The translations under genes and the position numbers were made by a program. A DNA stretch of 64,000 nt, from positions 1 to 64,000 of the forward strand of contig NZ_JMHT01000073.1 in NCBI RefSeq assembly GCF_001905655.1, read 5' to 3'. Under the pieces are notes generated by a model that worked only from the letters and a program-made list of their open reading frames with translations, searched no databases and was not told the origin of the DNA. This stretch comes from Mycobacterium sp. ST-F2 (lineage in GTDB: Bacteria; Actinomycetota; Actinomycetes; Mycobacteriales; Mycobacteriaceae). Positions 6,912-14,760 of the stretch are shown in pieces (positions within the stretch are counted from its first letter, which is position 1; each line of letters starts with the position of its first letter).

Positions 6912-8462
6912 ATGGCGCAATTCGATGCGATCGTGATCGGGGCAGGGCACAACGGGCTGGCGTCGGCGGTGATGCTGCAGAAGGCCGGCCTGCGGACGCT
7001 GTGTCTGGAGTCCAAGCTCTACTCGGGCGGTATGGCCTCGACCGTAGAGCTGTTCGACGGCTTCAAATTTGAGATCGCCGGGTCCGAGCAGTTCCCGACG
7101 TCGCTCAAGGTGAGCCAGGAGCTGGGCCTCGACCAGGTGCCGAGCGTCGAGCAGGAAGTCATGTCGGTGAACATGCGGGGCATCGGCGATGAGCCGTTCC
7201 TCTTCTACTCCGACCCCATGAAGCTGCTCACGCACATGAACGAGGTGCACGGCGCCGAGGCCGTCAACGGCATGGCCGGGCTGATGGCCTGGAGCATGGC
7301 ACCGGCGCGCGCCCTCGGACGCTTCGACGCCGGGCTGCCGCCCAAGACCTACGACGAGATGTATGCCTGCGCCACAAACGAATTCGAGCGGTCGGCCATC
7401 ACCGACATGCTCTTCGGCTCGGTGACCGACGTCCTGGACCGCTACCTGCCGGACAAGGACAAGCACGGCGCCATCCGCGGCATGCTGTCGGTGCTGGCGT
7501 GCAACACCACCTACCGAGGACCCCAGACCCCGGGCAGTGCCGCCGCACTGGCCTTCGGGCTCGCGGTCCCCACCGACGGTGCGTCGCTGATGCGCAAGCT
7601 CAAGGGCGGCATCGGGGCACTGGCCCGCCACCTCGAGGACGCGTTCGTCGCGCACGGCGGTGAGGTCCGGCTGCGCAGCGCCGTCGCGGCCATCACCGTG
7701 GACGACGGCCGGGTCACCGGTGTCCGGCTGGAGGACGGTACGGAAATCGCTGCGCCCGTGGTGGTTTCGTCGCTCGCGCCGTCAGTGACCGTGGACAAGC
7801 TGCTCGGCGGTGCCGTACCCGACGACGTGCGGGCCCGCTACACGCGCGTCGACCACCGCGGCAGCTACCTGCAGATGCACTTCGCGCTCGACGGCATCCC
7901 CGAATTCGCCGAGCCCTACGAAATCCTGAACAACCCCGAATTACAGGGCACCATCGGCCTTTTCAGCACGCCGGAGGAACTGCAGCAGCAGTGGGAGGAC
8001 AGCCGCCGGGGAATAGTGCCGGCCGACCCGTCCATCGCCTGGCAGATTCCGTCGGTCCAGGATCCCGAGCTGGCGCCACCCGGAAAGCATGCGTCGTCGG
8101 CGTTCGCGCTGTGGTTCCCGGTCGAAGGGGACGGCGACTACGGTTCGATGAAGCGGGAGATGGGGCAACGGGTCATCGACAAGATCACCCGGGTGGCACC
8201 GAACTTCGAGAAGCTGATCCTGCGGCACACGACGTTCACGCCGCGGCACATGGACCGCATGTTCGGCGCGCCCGGCGGCGACTTCTGCCATGGCCTGATC
8301 CACCCCGAGCAGATGGGCCCGAACCGGCCCGGCCCGCGCGGCTATCTGGACCAGGAGCTGCCGGTCGAGGGGCTCTATCTGGGCAGTGCCGGCTGCCACG
8401 GTGGCCCGGCCGTCAACTTCATCCCGGGCTACAACGCCGCGCACGCCGTCCTGAACGAGTGA
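6912..8462 (+). CDS. FAD-dependent NAD(P)-binding oxidoreductase, phytoene-desaturase/PYROXD2-like
   Basis: A 516-residue flavoprotein. The N-terminal dinucleotide-binding motif GAGHNG (residues 10-15) inside AIVIGAGHNGLASAVMLQKAGL, the acidic end of the second strand (CLESK) and the C-terminal FAD motif GLYLGSAGCHGGPAVNFIPG mark the CrtI/PYROXD2 group of amine-oxidase-like flavoproteins. The substrate is unknown: carotenoid desaturation is possible, but there are no carotenoid genes nearby. The ATG at 6912 is chosen because the longer frame would run through the TetR operator. It is probably induced together with DUF2834-dapC by loss of TetR binding. Confidence 0.8.
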   Translation: MAQFDAIVIGAGHNGLASAVMLQKAGLRTLCLESKLYSGGMASTVELFDGFKFEIAGSEQFPTSLKVSQELGLDQVPSVEQEVMSVNMRGIGDEPFLFYSDPMKLLTHMNEVHGAEAVNGMAGLMAWSMAPARALGRFDAGLPPKTYDEMYACATNEFERSAITDMLFGSVTDVLDRYLPDKDKHGAIRGMLSVLACNTTYRGPQTPGSAAALAFGLAVPTDGASLMRKLKGGIGALARHLEDAFVAHGGEVRLRSAVAAITVDDGRVTGVRLEDGTEIAAPVVVSSLAPSVTVDKLLGGAVPDDVRARYTRVDHRGSYLQMHFALDGIPEFAEPYEILNNPELQGTIGLFSTPEELQQQWEDSRRGIVPADPSIAWQIPSVQDPELAPPGKHASSAFALWFPVEGDGDYGSMKREMGQRVIDKITRVAPNFEKLILRHTTFTPRHMDRMFGAPGGDFCHGLIHPEQMGPNRPGPRGYLDQELPVEGLYLGSAGCHGGPAVNFIPGYNAAHAVLNE

Positions 8463-8527
8463 CTCCGCTAACGCAGTCGAAACGTCGCTGAAACGGGGTC
8501 GGCAACAACGCGATCTACTGTGCGGGT

Positions 8528-9229
8528 ATGCGGCCCCACCGGCGTTCTGTGCTGCTCGGACAGCTGGTGGCGGACCGGACCGCGCCGTCACAGCAGGGCG
8601 TGCTGAATGAACTGCGGCGTGCGGTCCTCGACGGCGGGGTGCCGCCCGGTACGCCGATCCCTCTGGCTGACGTCGCGGACGTGTTCGGCGTCAGCCAGAT
8701 TCCGGTGCGCGAGGCGCTGAAGACGCTCATCGGCGAGGGGCTGGTGGAGCACCGGCTCAACTTCGGCTACACCGTGGCGCTGCTGACACCGCAGGAGCTA
8801 CGCGAAATGTACATCGTGCGTGAGGCTTTGGAATCGGCGTCGCTGGGCGTCGCCGTGGCCAACGCCACCGATGCCGACCGCGCGGCCGCGGTCGCGGTCA
8901 ATGTCAAGCTGCAGCAGGCGATCCGCGACGACGACGCGGGTGCCTACCACCGGCAGAGCCGCGAGTTGCATGCCGCTCTCACCCGACCCTCGCGCATGTA
9001 TCGGCTGCTGCACATGCTGGAGGCGGCGTGGAATGTCACCGAACCCGTGCAGTCCATGGTGCATGTCAGTCGTGACGACCGGGCGGACCTGCACGCGGAC
9101 CATTGCGCGATGGTCGACGCCTTCGTCGCCGGTGACGCAGAACGCCTGATCACCGTCGCGGAAAACCATGCCGTCCGGCTCAACGCGGTGATCGCGACGC
9201 TACCGACCGACACCGGGCTGCTGGCGTAG
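8528..9229 (+). CDS. GntR/FCD family transcriptional regulator 2 (probable allantoin-cluster regulator)
   Basis: A 233-residue GntR regulator with winged helix-turn-helix at about 20-85 (ADVADVFGVSQIPVREALKTL) and FCD effector domain at 90-225 (LHAALTRPSRMYRLLHML, ADHCAMVDAF, ENHAVRLNAV). It is a full-length paralogue of the regulator at 3763. It sits 82 bases ahead of the NCS1 permease gene in the same direction. FCD-type GntR proteins often sense organic acids, so control of the adjoining allantoin genes is likely, but this is inferred from position. No clear operator palindrome was found. Confidence 0.85.
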   Translation: MRPHRRSVLLGQLVADRTAPSQQGVLNELRRAVLDGGVPPGTPIPLADVADVFGVSQIPVREALKTLIGEGLVEHRLNFGYTVALLTPQELREMYIVREALESASLGVAVANATDADRAAAVAVNVKLQQAIRDDDAGAYHRQSRELHAALTRPSRMYRLLHMLEAAWNVTEPVQSMVHVSRDDRADLHADHCAMVDAFVAGDAERLITVAENHAVRLNAVIATLPTDTGLLA

Positions 9230-9311
9230 CGGCGGGATATATCTTTTTCGCAATTGCCGCATATCCCCGGGGAAACAGCAGGGAAACGTTGTCTTCTTAG
9301 CGTTTTCGAGC

Positions 9312-10877
9312 ATGACTGACACCCTCGTTCCCAAGGAAATCACCCCACCGGGCGCGGTGGTCGGCGCAGGTGACATCGTCGAGGCCGCCGGCCACCCGGT
9401 CGGCAGCGGCGTCATCAAACCGGAGTACGACCCACGGTTGACCAACGAAGACCTGGCGCCGCTGGGCAAGCAGAGTTGGTCGGCGTACAACATCTTCGCG
9501 TTCTGGATGTCCGACGTCCACAGCGTCGGCGGCTACGTGACGATGGGTACCCTCTTTTCCATCGGCCTCACTGCGTGGCAGGTCTTCGTCTGCCTGATTG
9601 CGGGCATCGTCATCGTCCAGGTCTTCTGCAACCTGGTCGCCAAACCGAGTCAACAGGCCGGTGTTCCCTATCCGGTCACCTGCCGTGCGTCGTTCGGCGT
9701 GTTGGGCGCCAACATTCCCGCCATCATTCGTGGCTGTATCGCGATCGCCTGGTACGGCGTACAGACCTACCTTGCGGCTGAGTCTCTGAACATCGTGCTC
9801 ATCAAACTCTTCCCGAGCATGGCCAGTTTGAACACTCACATGTTCTTGGGCCTGTCGGCTCTCGGCTACATCAGCTACGCGATCCTGTGGGTGCTGCAAG
9901 CGGTGCTCTTCCTGCGCGGCATGGACATGATCCGCAAGTTCATCGACTTCGCAGGACCCGCGGTGTACGTGGTCATGGTCGTGATGTGCGTGTACATGCT
10001 GAACAAGGTCCACTGGCATGTGAACCTGAACCTGTCGAAGGAGGCACTCACCGGGGGAACCCTGGTCGCGGCGATGCTCGCCGCCATCGCCTCGGTGGTG
10101 TCCTACTTCTCGGGTCCGATGCTCAACTTCGGTGACTTCTCGAGGTACGCGAAGGACTTCAAGGCCGTCAAGCGTGGCAACTTCCTCGGCCTGCCGCTGA
10201 ACTTCATCATGTTCTCGCTGCTGACCGTGCTCACTGCCGCGGCGACGGTGCCGCTGTACGGCGAATTGATCACCGACCCGATCAAGACCGTGGAGAAGAT
10301 CGACAGCACATTCGCGATCGTTCTGGGTGGTTTCACCTTCGTGGTCGCGACCATCGGCATCAACATCGTCGCCAACTTCATCTCGCCGGCATTCGACTTC
10401 TCGAACGTCAGCCCGCAGCGGATCAGCTGGACCAAGGGCGGCATGATCGCGGCAGTCGGCTCGGTGATCCTGACGCCGTGGAACTGGTACAGCAACGACG
10501 AGGCCATCTTTTGGACGCTCGGTCTGCTGGGCGCGCTGATCGGCCCGCTGTTCGGCATCCTGATCGCGGACTTCTACCTGATCCGGAAACAGAAGATCAT
10601 CGTCGACGATCTGTTCACCATGGAACCCAGCGGCGCGTATTGGTACGACAATGGCTATAACCGCGCCGCCGTCTATTCCGTTGCCATCTCTGGTGTCATC
10701 GCGTTCGCCTCGGTGCTCATCCCGAAACTGTTCCACGTGTGGGACGGTGCGTACGGCATCACCAAGTACAGCTGGTTCATTGGTTGTGCGGCCGGCTTCA
10801 TTGCCTACTATTTCTTGGCGAAGGCAGCCAACGTAGCCGGCTGCAATGACCAAGAAATTGAACCAGCAGCGGCTTGA
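9312..10877 (+). CDS. NCS1 family nucleobase/allantoin:cation symporter
   Basis: A 521-residue transporter with about 12 membrane segments. The start is typical of the nucleobase-cation-symport-1 family: NEDLAPLGKQSWSAYNIFAFWMSDVHSVGGYV, followed by YPVTCRASFGVLGANIPAIIRG, which corresponds to the substrate-binding helix 3 region. Helix 6 and 8 equivalents (SYFSGPMLNFGDFSRY, VANFISPAFDFSNVSP) are present. Family members carry cytosine, uracil, allantoin or hydantoins. Allantoin is proposed because an allantoin racemase follows with no gap and PuuE and allantoicase genes adjoin. The ATG at 9312 lacks a strong binding site but gives a full family-length protein. Confidence 0.88.
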   Translation: MTDTLVPKEITPPGAVVGAGDIVEAAGHPVGSGVIKPEYDPRLTNEDLAPLGKQSWSAYNIFAFWMSDVHSVGGYVTMGTLFSIGLTAWQVFVCLIAGIVIVQVFCNLVAKPSQQAGVPYPVTCRASFGVLGANIPAIIRGCIAIAWYGVQTYLAAESLNIVLIKLFPSMASLNTHMFLGLSALGYISYAILWVLQAVLFLRGMDMIRKFIDFAGPAVYVVMVVMCVYMLNKVHWHVNLNLSKEALTGGTLVAAMLAAIASVVSYFSGPMLNFGDFSRYAKDFKAVKRGNFLGLPLNFIMFSLLTVLTAAATVPLYGELITDPIKTVEKIDSTFAIVLGGFTFVVATIGINIVANFISPAFDFSNVSPQRISWTKGGMIAAVGSVILTPWNWYSNDEAIFWTLGLLGALIGPLFGILIADFYLIRKQKIIVDDLFTMEPSGAYWYDNGYNRAAVYSVAISGVIAFASVLIPKLFHVWDGAYGITKYSWFIGCAAGFIAYYFLAKAANVAGCNDQEIEPAAA

Positions 10878-10878
10878 C

Positions 10879-11589
10879 ATGCGCATCCTGGTAATCAACC
10901 CGAACACCACCCGGGCCATGACCTCGACCATTGAGGCATGTGCCCGGGCGGTAGCGCTTCCGGGGACTGAAATCGTCGGTGTCACTTCACCATTCGGCCC
11001 GCCGTCCATCGAGAGCCACTACGACGAAGCTATGAGCGTGCCGGGGCTGCTGGATGTCATCGCGCGCGGGGAACAGTCCGGGGCCTCTGGCTACGTCATC
11101 GCCTGTTTCGGTGATCCCGGCCTGGACGCGGCGCGCGAGGTGGCGGCAGGCCCGGTGATCGGCATCGCCGAGGCAGCCATGCATACCGCCAGCCATCTGG
11201 GGCGCGGATTCTCGGTCGTGACCACATTGAGCAGGACCGTCGGGCGGGCAGCCGAACTCGCCGAGCGCTACGGGATGGACCGGTTCTGCCTGGGCATCCA
11301 CGCGTGTGAGATCCCCGTGCTGGATTTGGAGTCGAACCCGGACGCGCTCAAGGAGGTCACGGCAGCGTGCCGCGCGGCCGTCGAGCGCGACGGTTCCGAC
11401 GCGATCGTGCTGGGGTGTGCGGGCATGGCGGACATGTGCCGGACGATCTCGGCGGAGATCGGCGTGCCGGTCGTCGATGGCGTGATCGCCGCGACGCTGA
11501 CGGTGCAGTCGCTGGTGACGATGGGTCTGCGTACCGGGAAACTCGGCGAGTACGCCTATCCGCCCGCCAAGGAGTACACGCAGCGTTAG
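10879..11589 (+). CDS. Aspartate/glutamate/hydantoin racemase family, probable allantoin racemase
   Basis: A 236-residue protein starting MRILVINPNTT, the hallmark of the hydantoin/allantoin racemase (HyuE, HpxA) branch. The two catalytic cysteines of the cofactor-independent racemases are at about Cys76 (YVIACFGDPG) and Cys180 (IVLGCAGMAD). It would interconvert R- and S-allantoin, so that an enantiospecific allantoinase can use both. The ATG at 10879 begins one base after the stop of the permease gene; an in-frame ATG at 10846 would overlap that gene by 32 bases and add non-conserved residues. Hydantoin racemase is the alternative reading. Confidence 0.85.
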   Translation: MRILVINPNTTRAMTSTIEACARAVALPGTEIVGVTSPFGPPSIESHYDEAMSVPGLLDVIARGEQSGASGYVIACFGDPGLDAAREVAAGPVIGIAEAAMHTASHLGRGFSVVTTLSRTVGRAAELAERYGMDRFCLGIHACEIPVLDLESNPDALKEVTAACRAAVERDGSDAIVLGCAGMADMCRTISAEIGVPVVDGVIAATLTVQSLVTMGLRTGKLGEYAYPPAKEYTQR

Positions 11590-12485
11590 GCCGGATGTAC
11601 TGCGCGCCAGTGGTTCGCGATCTCGATGCGCCGGGCCAGCCACACCCGGTCATGACGCTGCACGTGGTCGAGGAATCGTTCCAGCGCGGCACTGCGGGCC
11701 GGTCGGCCGACCAGGCGGCAGTGCAGCCCGACCGAGAGCATCTTCGGGCTGCCGGCCAGACCCTCGGCGTAGAGCACGTCGAACGCGTCACGCAGATGGG
11801 CGAAGAACTCCTCGCCGTTGGAAAAGCCTGCCGGAGAGGCGAAGCGCATGTCGTTGGTGTCGAGCGTGTACGGCACCACGAGATGGTCGGTGTCGGCCAC
11901 CCGCACCCAGTACGGCAGATCGTCGGCGTAGGAATCCGAGTCGTACACGAACCCGCCGTGCTCGACCACCAGCTCGCGCGTGTGCGGTGAGTCCCGGCCG
12001 GTGTACCAGCCCAGTGGTGCGGCGCCGGTGAGCTCGGTCAGAATGCGGACCGCCTCGGCCATGTGCTCGCGTTCGGTGTCGCGATCGATCAGCTGGTACG
12101 ACTTCCACCGCAGACCGTGACAGGCGATCTCGTGTCCCAGTTCGCCGAACGCGGCCAGCGCCTCGGGATTGCGCTGCAGGGCTCGGGCCACCGCGAAGAT
12201 GGTCAGCGGGATGCCCCGGCGCTCGAAAATCCTCAGTATCCGCCACAATCCGGCGCGCGAGCCGTACTCGTAGAGCGACTCCATGCTCATGTGCCGGTCG
12301 GGGAACGCGTCGGCCGGGGTCATCTCGGACAGGAACGTCTCCGAGGCCGGGTCCCCGTCGAGCACGTTGTTCTCGCCGCCCTCCTCATAGTTGAGGACGA
12401 ACTGCACGGCTACGGCCGCACCCCCGGGCCACTGCGGGTCCGGCGGGGTGCGGCCATAGCCCACCAGGTCGCGTGGGTAGCTCAC
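11586..12485 (-). CDS. puuE: Allantoinase PuuE (polysaccharide-deacetylase superfamily)
   Basis: A 299-residue protein beginning SYPRDLVGYGRTPPDPQWPGGAAVAVQFVLNYEEGGEN, the diagnostic start of PuuE-type allantoinases. Further motifs are YEYGSRAGLWRILRIFERR, GHEIACHG, GWYTGRDSPHTRELV and LSVGLHCRLVGRP. PuuE hydrolyses allantoin to allantoate without a tightly bound metal, unlike the amidohydrolase allantoinase. The GTG at 12485 overlaps the allantoicase stop as GTGA, so the two are translationally coupled. It faces the racemase gene end to end, the stop codons overlapping, with no room for a terminator. Confidence 0.92.
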   Translation of the reverse strand: MSYPRDLVGYGRTPPDPQWPGGAAVAVQFVLNYEEGGENNVLDGDPASETFLSEMTPADAFPDRHMSMESLYEYGSRAGLWRILRIFERRGIPLTIFAVARALQRNPEALAAFGELGHEIACHGLRWKSYQLIDRDTEREHMAEAVRILTELTGAAPLGWYTGRDSPHTRELVVEHGGFVYDSDSYADDLPYWVRVADTDHLVVPYTLDTNDMRFASPAGFSNGEEFFAHLRDAFDVLYAEGLAGSPKMLSVGLHCRLVGRPARSAALERFLDHVQRHDRVWLARRIEIANHWRAVHPA

Positions 12486-13444
12486 GCGAGTTCCCCGAAC
12501 AGCCGCAACCGGGCCAGCCCTCCGTCCGGATAGATGTCCAGTCGTGCCTCGGACACCACGTCGTCGGCGTCGACGAGGAAACGGTGACGGGTGTCGGGCA
12601 GCAGTTCGGTGCGGGGCAGCAGTTCGACCCACTGTCCGTCGGCTCCCAATGCGGTCAGTGCCGCGGCGCCGGGGCTGTTCCCGATGAAGTACGACGTGTC
12701 GATCTCGGCGAGCCGCACCCGGCCCGGTCCGGCCAGCCGGATACGCACCCAGTCGTTGGAATCGTCACGGCGCCGGGCGGTTTCCCAGCCATCGCCCATC
12801 ACCTGCGCCTGTCCGGGGAAGATCAGATTCTGCGGAGAACTGTAGAAGCGATTCGAGGCGTCCAGCACCAGACCGCCGTTCTCCAGGGCCGCCAGGTCCA
12901 GCGGACCGACGCCGAAGAATCGGGTGTCCGGGCGGCCTTCGCCGTGCACCCGCAGTCGCGCCACCCCGCCGTCCGGGTAGATGTTGAGGCGCACGTGCGT
13001 CCAGCGCTGCTCCGAGGAGACCTCGAAGTTGTTGCGCGTGTCGCCGTACACCCGCGACCGCTCGATGAGCGGTACCCAGTCCGGGGCGTCGGCCAATTGT
13101 TCGGCTGTCGGGTACCCGTCGACCTCGATGGCGTCGATGGAGACGGCCGGCGGATAGTTGCCCTTGAACCATGCGGTGTCGACGACCACGCCGCGGATGA
13201 CACCCGGCACACCGAGCCGCACGATGGCCGTGTCGTGGCCGTCTTCGCGCCGCCGCCGGGTCTCCCAACCGTCGTACACCTGTCCCTTGTGCCCGAACGA
13301 CGCCGGCCGATACACCGAGGGACCGGGGGAGATGAGGTTCTCTTTCTCGGCGAACAAGTCGTCGTTCGCCCAGATGACGGCACCACCGAGGCTCCGCAGC
13401 GCGAGATCCGGCAGCCAGGTGAAGTCCGGCAATGATTCAGTCAT
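12482..13444 (-). CDS. alc: Allantoicase
   Basis: A 320-residue protein built of two similar jelly-roll halves, as in all allantoicases: residues 10-150 (LPDLALRSLGGAVIWANDDLFAEKEN, DGWETRRRREDGHD) and 165-320 (LDLAALENGGLVLDASNRFY, DGWETARRRDDSNDW). It hydrolyses allantoate to ureidoglycolate and urea. It is coupled by ATGA to the DUF6986 gene upstream and by GTGA to puuE downstream, making a tight three-gene operon. No ureidoglycolate lyase gene of a known type is visible beside it. Confidence 0.93.
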   Translation of the reverse strand: MTESLPDFTWLPDLALRSLGGAVIWANDDLFAEKENLISPGPSVYRPASFGHKGQVYDGWETRRRREDGHDTAIVRLGVPGVIRGVVVDTAWFKGNYPPAVSIDAIEVDGYPTAEQLADAPDWVPLIERSRVYGDTRNNFEVSSEQRWTHVRLNIYPDGGVARLRVHGEGRPDTRFFGVGPLDLAALENGGLVLDASNRFYSSPQNLIFPGQAQVMGDGWETARRRDDSNDWVRIRLAGPGRVRLAEIDTSYFIGNSPGAAALTALGADGQWVELLPRTELLPDTRHRFLVDADDVVSEARLDIYPDGGLARLRLFGELA

Positions 13445-14655
13445 GACAGCTTTCGGTTCTTGAGGTTTCGCAATACTTCAACGGTGGCGCCGGGCGCAAC
13501 CGCGAGGACATCGTCGGGGCCGAATGCACCGCAGTCCAGCCCGCGCAGCACCACCGCGGCCAACGCCTCGGCGGTCGCGGGTTCGTCGACGATCGGGCCG
13601 CCGGTGCGGTCCAGGTAGGCCTGCAGGCGTGGCGCCGCGGCGGCCATGGCGGCCCGGAAGAACGTGAAGGTGGCCAGCCACCGGGTCACCAGGTGGCCGG
13701 GATGCATGTCCCAGCCCTGGTAGAAACCGCGCGTGAGGGACCGGGTGACCAGCCGATGGTGGCGCCGGATCGCCTGCACCACTTGCTCTTCGGTGCCGGT
13801 CGGGGCCACCTGCGTCGAGCCGTCGGCGACCCAGACCCCGGTTTGCGCGGCGGCGGTCTGCATCACCGCTTTGGCGTGGTCGGCCACGGCGTGGTCGAGC
13901 GCCTGATGTTGCGGTGCGATGCCGCAGGCGGCGCTGTAATCGTATGTGCCGTAATGCAATGCGCTGCACCGGCCATCGGCCAGGTGGATCGCGCGGGCGA
14001 GGGTCGCGGTCCCGTCCGGGCCGAGTACCGCCTGCGGGCTCTCGATCTGCAGCTCGAAGCGCAGCGTGTGATCGGCCAGGCCGTGCGCGGTTTCCAACGC
14101 CTCGCACAGCCAGACTGCTGCGGTGACCTGTTCGGCCGCACGCAGTTTCGGCACGGTGAAGACGAATCCGTCGATGGCGCCGGCGTCGAGCACCAACTCG
14201 AGAGTGCGCAGGGCCCGACGGCGTTCCGCGGTCGTCAGTCCCTTGATGCGAATCCCGTTGTGGCTCAGCCCGAGTGCGGGGAGGGTCACCGCCGCCCGCG
14301 CCGCGTCACGATCCTCCACGTCGTCGCCGCGGTGGCCGTAACCGTCCTCGAAATCTACCCGCAGGTCGGCAATCGGCGCTGCGGCGAGCTGGTTGCGCAC
14401 GAGTGCCAGAGTGGTCGGGTCACCGAGTTCAGCGAAGACCTCCAGGTGCCGGTCCAGCAGTTCGAGCGCGGCCTGACCCCACTGCGCGGGAGTGTCGGGA
14501 GTCGCGTCGGCCGCGCTGACATAGACGGTATGTATCGGCTGGACGGCAGACCCGTCCCCCGGAAACCGGGCCGCGAGGTCGGCGTCGACGCGGGATAACA
14601 GGCTGTCGATTCGATGGAGCGCATCCGCTGAGATGCGATGGTGGGGGTCCGACAC
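13441..14655 (-). CDS. DUF6986 family protein, CitE/malate-synthase-like TIM-barrel enzyme of the allantoin operon
   Basis: A 404-residue protein of the DUF6986 group. Features recall the HpcH/CitE and malate synthase superfamily: an acidic metal-binding motif RVDFEDGYG (about 99-107), ELQIESPQAVLG (201-212) like the strand carrying the metal-binding glutamate, HYGTYDYSA (234-242), and GFYQGWDMHPGHLV near 305-318 like the glyoxylate-side loop. The exact reaction is not known to me. It is the first gene of the operon and is stop/start coupled to allantoicase, so a role on ureidoglycolate or glyoxylate is a reasonable inference. The GTG at 14655 is taken as start; the frame is open further upstream but loses family character and enters the divergent promoter. 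Confidence 0.75.
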   Translation of the reverse strand: MSDPHHRISADALHRIDSLLSRVDADLAARFPGDGSAVQPIHTVYVSAADATPDTPAQWGQAALELLDRHLEVFAELGDPTTLALVRNQLAAAPIADLRVDFEDGYGHRGDDVEDRDAARAAVTLPALGLSHNGIRIKGLTTAERRRALRTLELVLDAGAIDGFVFTVPKLRAAEQVTAAVWLCEALETAHGLADHTLRFELQIESPQAVLGPDGTATLARAIHLADGRCSALHYGTYDYSAACGIAPQHQALDHAVADHAKAVMQTAAAQTGVWVADGSTQVAPTGTEEQVVQAIRRHHRLVTRSLTRGFYQGWDMHPGHLVTRWLATFTFFRAAMAAAAPRLQAYLDRTGGPIVDEPATAEALAAVVLRGLDCGAFGPDDVLAVAPGATVEVLRNLKNRKLS

Positions 14656-14760
14656 CCGCCTATCGTGCCGTGTCGACGCGATCTCAGCACGTCGAGCCCC
14701 CCGCCGGTGCCAGAGGAGCTGATCTAGTCTCGGCACAGCAATGTCGCACAAGGAGGCCCC
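14656..14760. promoter_or_regulatory. Divergent promoter region, allantoin operon and carboxylesterase
   Basis: The 105 bases between the DUF6986 start (reading left) and the carboxylesterase ATG (reading right) must contain both promoters. An AAGGAGG at 14750-14756 is the ribosome binding site of the rightward gene. No convincing palindrome for the GntR regulator was found here. Confidence 0.4.

Noticed and set aside
9297..11009. 570-codon minus-strand frame opposite the NCS1 permease gene
   Set aside because: His/Asp/Glu-rich composition typical of antisense to a membrane protein gene; no start signal or family features.
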